Source of the DNA: an uncultured Opitutia bacterium
Lineage (GTDB): Bacteria; Verrucomicrobiota; Verrucomicrobiia; Opitutales; Opitutaceae
NCBI GenBank assembly: GCA_903840415.1
Contig: CAIMFY010000009.1
Location: 1 to 64,000, forward strand
DNA: 64,000 nt
Direction of reading: 5' to 3'
This document shows positions 7,529-16,078 of this stretch, one piece after another. The first letter of the stretch is position 1, and the number at the start of each line of letters is the position of its first letter. The position numbers and the translations under genes were made by a program. The notes below the pieces were generated by a model that was not told the origin of the DNA, ran no database searches, and worked only from the letters and a program-made list of their open reading frames with translations.

Positions 7529-8584
7529 ATGCTAAACATGCAAGCGTCCCATCCTTTACCGAAGGCTGATCTCGATTATGTGCTGCGAGCCACTGCACCG
7601 CTTTGGGAGGAGGCACGCGGCTGCCGATTCTTTCTCACTGGCGGCACCGGCTTCTTCGGCTGCTGGCTTCTGGAAACTTTCTGTCATGCCAACCGTGAAC
7701 TTGGCCTACAAGCTATGGCAGGTGTGCTCACGCGTGATTTGGAGCGCTTTAGCATCAAGGCGCCACACCTCCGCAACGCCGCGGAACTCGAATTCGTTGT
7801 CGGCGATTTCAAGGGGCTTTCAGCCGAAAATCTACGTTACGACTATGCGCTCCATGCAGCGACCGAGACAAGTCGCGATAACGCCCAAATCGACCCGCTC
7901 GCCCTGCTGGAGCGGAATATCGAAGGCACGCGCCGTTTTCTGCAATTGGTGAGAAGTGCCGGCGTTAGGAAGTTTATCTTCACAAGTTCGGGTGCGGTGT
8001 ATGGCGAGCAGCCCTCCGATCTGCCGCGCATTGCCGAACACCACCGGTATGCTCCTGATCCCGTCAGCGCGCGTTCGGCTTACGGTGAGAGCAAGCGAAT
8101 ATCGGAACTCTTGTGTGCGCTGGAGAGCGTGCCGGGGAAGTGTGAAGGGAAGATCGCCCGCTGCTTCGCGTTCGTCGGCCCGCATCTGGCCCTCAGCGCC
8201 AATTACGCGATCGGAAATTTTCTGGGAGACGCGCTCAGAGGTGGCCCGTTGAAAATTAGTGGAGACGGCACCCCGCGCCGCTCCTATCTTTACGCGGCGG
8301 ATCTAGCCGTATGGCTTTGGACACTACTGTTTCGCGGACAGTCGGGACAGGCTTACAACGTCGGAGCCGAGGAGGATTATTCGATCCTCGAGGTGGCCAG
8401 CACCGTGCGCGACGTTGTCTGCCCGAATGCTCAGATTTTGTTGGCCAAAGCTCCCGCAACCGGAATGCCGATCAGCCGGTATGTCCCCGACACTACGAAG
8501 GCGCGCGCCGAATTTAGGCTTGAGGCGCGAGTCGCTTTGGTGGACGCACTTGGTCGAACCGCTGCCTGGCATCGCCACTCCTGA
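7529..8584 (+). CDS. NAD-dependent epimerase/reductase, possible CDP-sugar C4 or YerF-type reductase
   Basis: This 351-residue extended SDR protein has the nucleotide-binding motif GGTGFFG at residues 38-44 and the catalytic Tyr185-x3-Lys189 in SAYGESK. The N-terminal 30 residues before the Rossmann motif are longer than usual and are shared with abequose/paratose-synthase-like enzymes as I recall them. Placed 10 nt after rfbH and 21 nt before a thiamine-diphosphate enzyme, it most likely reduces a keto group on the CDP-3,6-dideoxy sugar, either at C4 (abequose/paratose type) or on the added two-carbon branch (YerF type). The ATG at 7538 is an alternative start. The exact substrate cannot be read from the sequence. 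Confidence 0.75.
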   Translation: MLNMQASHPLPKADLDYVLRATAPLWEEARGCRFFLTGGTGFFGCWLLETFCHANRELGLQAMAGVLTRDLERFSIKAPHLRNAAELEFVVGDFKGLSAENLRYDYALHAATETSRDNAQIDPLALLERNIEGTRRFLQLVRSAGVRKFIFTSSGAVYGEQPSDLPRIAEHHRYAPDPVSARSAYGESKRISELLCALESVPGKCEGKIARCFAFVGPHLALSANYAIGNFLGDALRGGPLKISGDGTPRRSYLYAADLAVWLWTLLFRGQSGQAYNVGAEEDYSILEVASTVRDVVCPNAQILLAKAPATGMPISRYVPDTTKARAEFRLEARVALVDALGRTAAWHRHS

Positions 8585-8605
8585 ATTTATCCTGAAATCT
8601 CTTCT

Positions 8606-10408
8606 ATGGTCAAACTCTCCGACTACGTAATGAATCTCCTCGCGGCGCGCGGGGTGAATACTTTTTTCACGGTCTCTGGTGGCGGCATCATGCACCTGCT
8701 CGACTCGATGGGGTCGCACAAAGGCATCAAGTATTACTGTAATTATCACGAACAAGCCTGCGCCATCGCTGCCGAAGGTTGGGCCCGCGTCGCCAATCGG
8801 CCAGCCGGTTGCCTCGTCACGCTTGGCCCTGGAGCAGTCAATGCAATCGCCGGCGTGGTGGGAGCGTGGTTCGACTCGGTGCCGATGTTTGTGCTTACTG
8901 GTCAAGTGCGGCGAGACCTGATTGCCGATTACAGTAAGGTCCGCCAAATGGGGCCGCAGGAAGGGCGCACCGTGGCCATCGCAACCCCGGTCACCAAATA
9001 TGCCAAGACGGTGATGGACCCACTGACCATCCGCTACGAGGTGGAGAAGGCGCTATATCTATCTGTCAGCGGCCGGCCTGGCCCGGTGCTCGTCGATATC
9101 CCGCTTGATGTTCAGGCCGCGCAGATCGACGAAACCCAATTGAAGGGCTTTGATCCCGCGGAGTTGGGGGAACCCTGGAACCACGCGGCGATGATGCAGG
9201 GTGTGACGCAGGCGCTTGAATGGCTGCTGGCGGCCCGTCGCCCTGTGCTGGTTGGCGGCACGGGCATTCGCATGGGGGGCGCATACGAGCTGTTCTTGGA
9301 GCTGGCCGAGACGCTCAGGCTCCCCGTGGTCCTGCCCTACACCGCGAAGGATCTAATTCCGGAAGCCCATCCGCTGAACTTCGGCATCTTCGGCACGGCC
9401 GGTCAGCGGCGGGCCAACTTCACGGTGCAAAACTCCGATCTCGTGCTGAGCTGCGCGTCGGGCTTTTCCCTGAGCAAGGTCGGGTTCAACTTCAAAGGCT
9501 TCGCGCCCAAGGCGAGGAAAATCATGGTCGATATCGACGCCGGGCAGCTGCATCACCAAGTTATCAAGCCGGACCTCGCGGTGCTCGCGGACGTCAAGGC
9601 GTTTCTCCAGGAGTTGCTGCGCCAGGCCGGGGGCCGGGCCTTGAGTCCTTCGCACAAGTGGCTGCCGGCCTGCCGCCGCTGGCGCGAACGTTATCCGATC
9701 ATACTGCCGGAATACTTCGATGACCAGAAGCACGTGAACAGCTACGTCTTCATGGACCGGTTGGCCGACCGATTGAATGAGGGTGATGTCTTCGTGGCGG
9801 GCAACGGGCTCGATTGCGTGACCTATTATCAGTCTTACAAGGTGAAGGCGGGGCAGCGCTCGATGATCAGCAACAATTGGGGGTCCATGGGTTGGGACTT
9901 GCCGTTGTCGATCGGCGCCTGTCTCGGCCACGGGCGCCGGCCTACCATCTGCATGACCGGTGATGGCAGCATTCAGCTAAACATCCAGGAATTGCTCTTC
10001 CTGCAGTTCCATCAGCTGCCTTTGAAGATCTTTATCTTCAATAACCGGGGTTACTCCAGCATTCGCGCGACGCAGAATGCCTTCTTCAAGGGACGTTTTG
10101 TGGGGGCTGATCCGGCGTCCGGAGTCGGGAGCCCGAATTTCGAAAAACTCGCCCATGCCTACAACATCGCCTATTTCAAAATAAATACGAATGCCGAGTT
10201 GGACTCGGTGATCCCGGCCGCCCTCGCGACGACCGGTCCGGCGATCTGCGAAGTCAACCTCGCAGTGGAGCAAGGCATCACGCCCAAGGCCTCAGCCTTT
10301 ACGCGGCCGGACGGCACGATTGAATCCCGTCCGCTTGAAGACATGGCTCCATTTCTCTCCCGAGAAGAAGTCTTTGAGAACATGCACCTCTTTGATGATG
10401 AGAACTGA
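8606..10408 (+). CDS. Thiamine-diphosphate enzyme, acetolactate-synthase-like (YerE-like candidate)
   Basis: This 600-residue protein has the complete three-domain layout of acetolactate synthase-type enzymes. The catalytic glutamate is Glu49 in CNYHEQACAIAAEG, the central domain follows, and the ThDP-binding motif runs from GDGS (452-455) to NN (479-480). A dedicated biosynthetic ALS is unlikely because there is no small subunit or ilvC next door and the gene is embedded among CDP-deoxyhexose genes. In Yersinia pseudotuberculosis O:VI the ThDP enzyme YerE transfers an acetaldehyde unit from pyruvate onto CDP-3,6-dideoxy-4-keto-D-glucose to make yersiniose. The same set of partners is present here, so a carboligase adding a two-carbon branch is the leading inference. 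Confidence 0.78.
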   Translation: MVKLSDYVMNLLAARGVNTFFTVSGGGIMHLLDSMGSHKGIKYYCNYHEQACAIAAEGWARVANRPAGCLVTLGPGAVNAIAGVVGAWFDSVPMFVLTGQVRRDLIADYSKVRQMGPQEGRTVAIATPVTKYAKTVMDPLTIRYEVEKALYLSVSGRPGPVLVDIPLDVQAAQIDETQLKGFDPAELGEPWNHAAMMQGVTQALEWLLAARRPVLVGGTGIRMGGAYELFLELAETLRLPVVLPYTAKDLIPEAHPLNFGIFGTAGQRRANFTVQNSDLVLSCASGFSLSKVGFNFKGFAPKARKIMVDIDAGQLHHQVIKPDLAVLADVKAFLQELLRQAGGRALSPSHKWLPACRRWRERYPIILPEYFDDQKHVNSYVFMDRLADRLNEGDVFVAGNGLDCVTYYQSYKVKAGQRSMISNNWGSMGWDLPLSIGACLGHGRRPTICMTGDGSIQLNIQELLFLQFHQLPLKIFIFNNRGYSSIRATQNAFFKGRFVGADPASGVGSPNFEKLAHAYNIAYFKINTNAELDSVIPAALATTGPAICEVNLAVEQGITPKASAFTRPDGTIESRPLEDMAPFLSREEVFENMHLFDDEN

Positions 10409-10519
10409 GGATAGCGTCCGGACCAAGGGGCCCGGTTGAGCCCGCTTCCGCTCAGCTTCCTGCCCGGGGCCTGCGGTCTTGCCGGCCGCGATCCGATCAC
10501 GCTAATCTAAGCTCACTAC

Positions 10520-11569
10520 ATGAAATCGTTCCGCATCAACAACCGGTCAATTGGAGCAGGCCATTCCGTATTCGTCATCGCAGAGGCGGGCGTGAATCAC
10601 AACGGCGATTTGGGCATGGCGCGCCAGTTGGTCGAGATGGCGGTTCAGGCGGGGGCGGATGCGGTGAAGTTCCAGACGTTTCAAGCCGACACGCTCGCAA
10701 GTCGCTTTGCTCCCAAGGCGGCTTACCAAAGAAGTGCCGGCAAAGCCGGAGAATCCCAACGGGACATGCTGAGGCGGCTCGAGCTTTCCCCGAAGGACCA
10801 CCGGCATCTGATGGCTTTGTGCGAGAAACGCGGGATCTTATTCTTGTCCTCCCCGTTTGATGAGGCGAGCGCCGACCTGCTGAAAGGGATGGGGGTTGCC
10901 GCGCTGAAGATCCCTTCGGGGGAGATAACGAATCTGCCCTTTCTGTCGCATGTCGCGGCGATGAAATTACCGCTGATCATTTCAACCGGCATGGCGAACA
11001 TGAACGAGGTCCGGAATGCAATGCGCGTGGTGCGCCGGACCGCGATGGGGCCAGTCGCCCTGCTGCATTGCGTGAGTGCCTACCCGGCCCTGGCGAAGGA
11101 CTGCAATCTCCGGGTCATGGCCACCCTATGCAACCAGTTCAACGTGCCGGTCGGCTTCTCGGATCATACCCTTGGTTCGGAGGTTTCGTGGGCGGCCGTG
11201 GCGCTTGGGGCCGCCGTGATCGAGAAACACTTTACTTTGGATAAGTCCTTGCCCGGGCCAGATCACAAGGCGTCGCTGTCGCCTAGAGAGCTCCACAATT
11301 TTGTCCGGGGAATCAGGACAATTGAGTCGGCGTTGGGTGACGGCCGCAAAGTGCCGGTGGCGGCCGAGAGGGAAACCGCCATGGTTGCTCGAAAGAGTCT
11401 GGTGGCGGTGGCCGACTTGCCGGCCGGGACACGAGTAGCCCCGAGTATGTTCATCGCGCGGCGTCCTGGCAATGGCATCCCGCCAGCGCATCTTGAGCGG
11501 GTGATCGGTCGCCGGTTGCGGACCGACATCAGGTCCGAACAGTTGTTGGCATGGGGGATGTTGAAGTGA
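10520..11569 (+). CDS. neuB: N-acetylneuraminate/legionaminate synthase family (NeuB/LegI)
   Basis: The protein condenses an N-acetyl-mannosamine-type sugar with phosphoenolpyruvate to form a nine-carbon nonulosonic acid. It has the NeuB TIM-barrel start (VIAEAGVNHNGD, residues 19-30), AVKFQTF, the SGEITNLPFL segment, and FSDHTLGSEV, which together are diagnostic. The C-terminal 60 residues form an SAF antifreeze-like domain (ARKSLVAVADLPAGTRV...GNGIPP). Length is 349 residues, matching the family. A LegC-like aminotransferase lies downstream, so a legionaminic-type substrate is at least as likely as ManNAc. It starts 111 nt after the ThDP enzyme and overlaps the next gene by 4 nt. Confidence 0.88.
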   Translation: MKSFRINNRSIGAGHSVFVIAEAGVNHNGDLGMARQLVEMAVQAGADAVKFQTFQADTLASRFAPKAAYQRSAGKAGESQRDMLRRLELSPKDHRHLMALCEKRGILFLSSPFDEASADLLKGMGVAALKIPSGEITNLPFLSHVAAMKLPLIISTGMANMNEVRNAMRVVRRTAMGPVALLHCVSAYPALAKDCNLRVMATLCNQFNVPVGFSDHTLGSEVSWAAVALGAAVIEKHFTLDKSLPGPDHKASLSPRELHNFVRGIRTIESALGDGRKVPVAAERETAMVARKSLVAVADLPAGTRVAPSMFIARRPGNGIPPAHLERVIGRRLRTDIRSEQLLAWGMLK

Positions 11570-12729
11570 GGCGCATCGGAGTGGTCACGGTCGGACGATC
11601 GGATTTCGGGCTCTATCTACCCCTGCTGCGTCGACTGGGTGCGCACCGGGATGTGGCGCTGAAGCTGTTTGTCTCCGGCGCTCACTTGTTGCGGACCGAA
11701 GGACAGGTCGCCCGTCAAGTGGAGGAAAGCGGTTATCTGGACTACGTGGCGGTGAAGATGCTGGTGCGGGCGGACGATCCCACTGGCATAGGTGTCTCCA
11801 TGGGCCGGGGAGTGTCCGCCTTTTCCCGGGCTTACTACCAATGGCGTCCCGACATCCTAGTGGTGCTGGGTGACCGGTTTGAAATGCATGCGGCCGCCTT
11901 GGCGGCGTTGCCGCATAATATCCCGGTCGCGCATATCCATGGTGGTGAAATCACCGAGGGGGCGATCGACGACTGTCTGCGTCATTCCATAACGAAACTA
12001 AGCCATTTGCACTTCGCTTCGACCCGACAATATGCGCGGCGCATAAGGCAGATGGGCGAGGAACACTGGCGCGTCAAGGCAGTCGGGGCGATCGGATTGG
12101 ACAATCTCGGCCAGATCAGGGTCCCTGACCGGCAGGAACTGGGGAGCCGGCTGAATTGGTCGTTACCTCCGGAATTTCTGCTTGTAACTTATCATCCTGT
12201 CACGCTCGAAGCGGAATGGGTTTCTGTGCAGGGGCGGCAATTGCTTGAAGCCTTGCGGCGAAGCAAGCTGCCGATTCTGTTCACCGCGCCTAATGCCGAT
12301 ACCCACGGGCGGCGCTTGAGCCGGCTGATCCAGCACTATGTGAAAGCGAATCCGGACTGCATCTACGTGGAGAACTTGGGGACAGAAAATTACTTCGCGG
12401 CCATGGCCGCCGCTGCCGCCATGGTTGGAAATTCCTCCAGCGGAATCCTCGAAGCCGCCTCTTTCCGGCTACCGGTGGTCAATATTGGTTTGCGCCAGGC
12501 AGGCCGGCTGCGACCCGCCAACGTCATCGATTGCGGCTATGGTGTCGAAGAGATCATGTGCGCGCTGCGTCAGGCGAGGTCAGCGGAGTTTAAACGCCGG
12601 ATCCGGCGGTGCCGAAATCCCTACTACGCGGGCGGCGCGGCTGAGCACATCGTAAACACGATCCGGACGGTCCCATTGGGCCGCAGCCTGATCTGGAAGA
12701 AATTTTGTGACCTTCCGGGGGCGATCTAA
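11566..12729 (+). CDS. neuC: UDP-GlcNAc 2-epimerase, hydrolysing (NeuC/LegG type)
   Basis: The enzyme hydrolyses and epimerises a UDP-(di)N-acetyl-hexosamine to a free mannosamine-type sugar for the synthase. Recognisable family motifs are VTVGRSDFGLYLPLLRRL at the N-terminus, VLGDRFEMHAAALAA, HIHGGEITEGAIDDCLRHSI and VGNSSSGILEAASFRLPVVNIG. I prefer the GTG at 11566, which overlaps the synthase stop as GTGA and has GGGGGA seven bases upstream. The ATG at 11551 would add five residues and has no visible ribosome site. Length is 387 residues, normal for the family. NeuC and LegG cannot be told apart from motifs alone. Confidence 0.88.
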   Translation: MRRIGVVTVGRSDFGLYLPLLRRLGAHRDVALKLFVSGAHLLRTEGQVARQVEESGYLDYVAVKMLVRADDPTGIGVSMGRGVSAFSRAYYQWRPDILVVLGDRFEMHAAALAALPHNIPVAHIHGGEITEGAIDDCLRHSITKLSHLHFASTRQYARRIRQMGEEHWRVKAVGAIGLDNLGQIRVPDRQELGSRLNWSLPPEFLLVTYHPVTLEAEWVSVQGRQLLEALRRSKLPILFTAPNADTHGRRLSRLIQHYVKANPDCIYVENLGTENYFAAMAAAAAMVGNSSSGILEAASFRLPVVNIGLRQAGRLRPANVIDCGYGVEEIMCALRQARSAEFKRRIRRCRNPYYAGGAAEHIVNTIRTVPLGRSLIWKKFCDLPGAI

Positions 12730-12731
12730 GC

Positions 12732-13397
12732 ATGAAGAATCTAATCAAGATAGTGGGCCTAGGGGCGGGCGGTCATGCCAAGGTTGTGCTCGACATCGTG
12801 CGGCAGCACGAGGCGGAGTTTGAATTGGTCGGTCTGCTCGACCCGGTCGTGACAAAGCATGGCCGTGAGTGGAACGGCGCGAAGATTTTGGGTTCGGATG
12901 CGCTCTTGCCGGAGCTGGTCCGTGACGGCGTCACGGGGTTTTTCGTCGGATTGGGCTCGGCCGGCGATGTGCACACTAGGCGGAAGGTGTTCGAGGCGGG
13001 AATCCAGGCCGGATTGACTCCGGTGAATCTGGTCCACACGGCGGCCAGCCTCGCGTCATCGGTCGAACTGGGTCGTGGCGTCTGCGTGATGGCCGGGGCC
13101 TTAATCAACGCGGAAGCAAGGCTGGGGGACAATGTGTGCATCAACACCGGGGCGATCGTTGAACATGAATGCGTGGTGGCCGCTCATGGCTATGTCGCCC
13201 CGGGTGCAGTGCTCGCTGGGGGCGTTCGAGTCGGAGAGCAAGCGTTTATCGGATTGCGCTCAGCAATCAAACAGGGTTTGCAGATTGGACCTAGGGCTGT
13301 GGTTGGCGCCGGTGCCGTGGTATTGGATCATGTGCCGGCGGACACCATTGTCGTTGGCATGCCAGCAAAAATATTGTCACGACATGATCAACCTTAA
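12732..13397 (+). CDS. neuD: Sugar O/N-acetyltransferase, NeuD/PglD family
   Basis: This 221-residue protein has an N-terminal Rossmann-like part (IVGLGAGGHAKVVLDIVRQH, residues 7-26) and a C-terminal left-handed beta-helix of hexapeptide repeats (GRGVCVMAGALINAEARLGDN... and similar). That is the layout of NeuD, PglD and LegH, which acetylate sialic acid or 4-amino sugars using acetyl-CoA. The catalytic His of the family lies in NTGAIVEHECVV. It starts 2 nt after neuC and overlaps the next gene by 14 nt. Given the LegC-like aminotransferase downstream, a LegH-type N-acetylation is plausible. O-acetylation of the finished nonulosonate is the alternative. Confidence 0.82.
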   Translation: MKNLIKIVGLGAGGHAKVVLDIVRQHEAEFELVGLLDPVVTKHGREWNGAKILGSDALLPELVRDGVTGFFVGLGSAGDVHTRRKVFEAGIQAGLTPVNLVHTAASLASSVELGRGVCVMAGALINAEARLGDNVCINTGAIVEHECVVAAHGYVAPGAVLAGGVRVGEQAFIGLRSAIKQGLQIGPRAVVGAGAVVLDHVPADTIVVGMPAKILSRHDQP

Positions 13398-14448
13398 GGA
13401 ATTATGTGTTACGCCGGCCTCGCCCATTCGCGCCGCGGTTACAGCAATTGACTGTAGCCAACGCTGGGGCGTCGCGCTGGTCGTCGATGAGCAGGAGCGT
13501 TTCCTAAATACCATCACGGATGGCGACGTCCGGCGGGGTCTATTGGCCGGTTTGAATCTGGATGCCGCGGTGCAGATGCTTTTGGAAATCAAAGCGCGCA
13601 TGCCGCGTCCATGGGCGGTCGTGGCTCAAGAGGGCTCCGTCCGGGAGGATTGGGTGGCCCTGATGCAGAAACACGCTGTCCGGCAAATGCCGATTGTCGA
13701 TCGCGATGGACGGGTGCAGAATATCGTGGCGCTGCACGAGCTACTGGATAAATCAGAATCACGGCAGCCCATCTCTGCTGTGGTGATGGCCGGCGGCTTC
13801 GGAAAGCGGCTTTATCCCCTGACGGATAATCTACCGAAGCCCATGCTGCCGGTCCACGGCCGGCCATTATTGGAGATGGTGGTGGAGAGACTGGGACGAT
13901 CCGGCATCAAGGACATACAAGTCGCCACGCACTTCAAGCCCGAGGTCATTGTTGACCATTTTGGTGATGGAAAGAGCTTTGGAGTAAATATCAACTACGT
14001 GCACGAGGAAACGCCATTGGGCACTGCGGGAGCCCTGAGTCTGATTACCCGGCCGACGACGGATATTTTGGTGATCAATGGTGATATCTTGACCCAGCTA
14101 GCGTTTGAGAAAATGCATTGTTTCCACCGGCAGCAGCTAGCCCAAATGACGATGGCCGTGCGTTCGTATGAGCATGTCGTTCCCTTTGGGGTGGTTGAGA
14201 TCGAAAATACTCGCATCATCGGCTTGGTCGAGAAACCGAGTCAGTCTTGGTTGGTCAACGCGGGCATTTACATCCTCTCCCCAGAGATTTTCGATCATGT
14301 GGTCCCTCGTGAGCGCTTGGACATGCCCGACTTGGTCGGTCGGATGCTGCGGAATGGCAATCGAGTGGCCAGTTTCCCGATCAGGGAAAAGTGGATCGAT
14401 ATCGGCCGACACAGTGACTATGAAATGGCCAATAGGGAAATGCTGTAG
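13384..14448 (+). CDS. CBS-domain nucleotidyltransferase (PtmE-like)
   Basis: Two tandem CBS-like halves occupy residues 1-120 (ITDGDVRRGLL; then RQMPIVDRDGRVQNIV). A sugar-phosphate nucleotidyltransferase domain follows, with the signature AVVMAGGFGKRLYPLTDNLPKPMLPV, DxD in VINGDIL, and a C-terminal EKPSQ...WIDIGRHSDYEMAN. This architecture is that of Campylobacter PtmE, a glucosamine-1-phosphate guanylyltransferase feeding legionaminic acid synthesis. The ATG at 13384 is chosen because the CBS domain begins there; the frame is open further upstream only within neuD. Length is 354 residues. The nucleotide (GDP, UDP or other) cannot be told from sequence alone. Confidence 0.82.
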   Translation: MINLKELCVTPASPIRAAVTAIDCSQRWGVALVVDEQERFLNTITDGDVRRGLLAGLNLDAAVQMLLEIKARMPRPWAVVAQEGSVREDWVALMQKHAVRQMPIVDRDGRVQNIVALHELLDKSESRQPISAVVMAGGFGKRLYPLTDNLPKPMLPVHGRPLLEMVVERLGRSGIKDIQVATHFKPEVIVDHFGDGKSFGVNINYVHEETPLGTAGALSLITRPTTDILVINGDILTQLAFEKMHCFHRQQLAQMTMAVRSYEHVVPFGVVEIENTRIIGLVEKPSQSWLVNAGIYILSPEIFDHVVPRERLDMPDLVGRMLRNGNRVASFPIREKWIDIGRHSDYEMANREML

Positions 14449-14516
14449 TAGGGCGTGGGGTGGACGCTATCCCGGGGAATATCCTGCAAGCGGACGAAGT
14501 ACAAATACCGTATGAA

Positions 14517-14539
14517 CCAAGGCGAAAAGAAAGCCTTGG
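14517..14539. terminator. 7-bp inverted repeat after the nucleotidyltransferase gene
   Basis: CCAAGGC and GCCTTGG are separated by nine bases, in the 193-nt gap between two genes. No T-run follows, so it is a weak intrinsic terminator at best. It could be an RNA hairpin or attenuator between the two halves of the operon. Confidence 0.3.
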
Positions 14540-14641
14540 ATCGATTGGCCAACGGGCGGAATTAATTCTTGGCGATTGAGCAAAGTAGCCTTGCAATGAG
14601 ACTTGGCCGTGGCAGACGTTTAAAATAATTTTTTGATTTCA

Positions 14642-16078
14642 ATGCATGTATACTCACCGCCGTCCAACGAAATGGGATTCTCCAATCCGCACCTCCCAGT
14701 GGTTTGCATCCAGGGAATCGGGTTTGTGGGGAGTGCGATGGCCATTGCGGTCGCTAGTGCGCGAAATCCGGAGGGCAATCCCTGCTTCAATGTAATTGCA
14801 GTCGACTTGGATTCACTCGCCGGGCGCAGGCGGGCCGCCGAGCTTTCGAGCGGGGTTTTAAGCTCGAATAGCACAGACAAGAAAATGAACCAGGCTCATC
14901 AGGCGGCTCTCGCGAATGGTAATCTGAAAACCTCGGTGGATCCGCGGGTTTACCGCCATGCCTCGGTGGTTATCGTGAATGTTAATCTCGATGTGGATTT
15001 TTCCAAGTCTACGCCCGCCTGCAGTTTCGATTCGCTTGAGCGGGCGATCGGGGTCTTGGGTGACGAGGTCGCCAGCGGTGCCCTCATTATTGTCGAGACG
15101 ACCGTGCCCCCAGGAACTACGGAAAAGATAATTGCCCCCATCCTGTGTGAGAAGCTCAAACAGCGTGGCATCCCGGCCTCCGCAGTCTTGCTGGCCCACT
15201 CCTACGAGCGTGTCATGCCGGGAGTGGCCTATCTGGATTCAATCATCAATTTCTGGCGAGTATATGCAGGCCAGACCGAAGAGGCGGCGCAAGCCTGCGA
15301 GGCTTTTCTCCGTCAGATCATCGACACCAAGAGGTTCCCGCTGACCCGCGTTGCGACCACGAAGGCGAGTGAGATGGGCAAGATCATGGAAAACAGTTAC
15401 CGGGCGACAACCATTGCCTTTGTTGAGGAATGGTCGCGCATGGCGGAACGGATCGGGGTCGATCTATTCCCGCTAATTGATGCGATCCGGATGCGACCTA
15501 CGCATTCCAATTTCCGGCAGCCAGGATTCGGGGTCGGCGGGTATTGCCTGACGAAAGATCCTTTATTCGGCGGTATCGCCGCGCGGGAGTTGTTCAATCT
15601 TCCTGAACTGACATTCCCGATTTCCGAACTAGCGGTTACAATCAATCAGCGCATGCCTTTGGAGACCCTGAACCTCATCCGGAAGGCACTGGCAGGCTCG
15701 GTGGCTGGGAGGAGTATCTTGGTGCTGGGGGTCAGTTATCGGTCTGATGTCGGAGACACGCGCTATGCCCCGGCGGAAATATTCGTGCGCCAAGCCCAGG
15801 CGGAGCGTGCCGTAGTCACTTGCTACGATCCGCTGGTCGCGCGATGGGCCGAATTCGACATGGATTTGCCGAAGGTTCTGCCTGCGCCGGGGACCTTTGA
15901 CGTCATCGTCTTCACCAGCAACCACAGTGAGTTTACTGATCTCGATTTGGCTTCGTGGCTCGCGGAATCTAGGCCCCTGCTGGTCGATGCCAACCGCGTC
16001 TTCTCAGATCACCAGCTTGAGGAAATCAAGCGCCTGGGACTACCGTTCCGCTCCATCGGTCGCGGACTTAACTCATGA
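14642..16078 (+). CDS. UDP-glucose/GDP-mannose dehydrogenase family protein
   Basis: This nucleotide-sugar 6-dehydrogenase oxidises the C6 alcohol of a UDP- or GDP-sugar to a uronic acid in two NAD-dependent steps. It has an N-terminal Rossmann motif (IQGIGFVGSAM), the VETTVPPGTT segment, the central YERVMPG region, and the catalytic Cys302 in GFGVGGYCLTKDP. A C-terminal UDP-binding domain with LGVSYRSDVGDTRYAP completes it. Length is 478 residues. A TTG at 14633 could extend it by three codons, but the ATG at 14642 is preferred. Unlike Ugd it has a long segment between strands at residues 60-90, so a UDP-HexNAc substrate (WbpA-like) is possible. The stop overlaps the next start (ATGA). Confidence 0.82.
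   Translation: MHVYSPPSNEMGFSNPHLPVVCIQGIGFVGSAMAIAVASARNPEGNPCFNVIAVDLDSLAGRRRAAELSSGVLSSNSTDKKMNQAHQAALANGNLKTSVDPRVYRHASVVIVNVNLDVDFSKSTPACSFDSLERAIGVLGDEVASGALIIVETTVPPGTTEKIIAPILCEKLKQRGIPASAVLLAHSYERVMPGVAYLDSIINFWRVYAGQTEEAAQACEAFLRQIIDTKRFPLTRVATTKASEMGKIMENSYRATTIAFVEEWSRMAERIGVDLFPLIDAIRMRPTHSNFRQPGFGVGGYCLTKDPLFGGIAARELFNLPELTFPISELAVTINQRMPLETLNLIRKALAGSVAGRSILVLGVSYRSDVGDTRYAPAEIFVRQAQAERAVVTCYDPLVARWAEFDMDLPKVLPAPGTFDVIVFTSNHSEFTDLDLASWLAESRPLLVDANRVFSDHQLEEIKRLGLPFRSIGRGLNS

Noticed and set aside
8606-10408. Biosynthetic acetolactate synthase large subunit (ilvB)
   Set aside because: There is no ilvN or ilvC neighbour and the gene is embedded among CDP-deoxysugar genes. A sugar carboligase is favoured, although motifs alone cannot exclude ilvB.
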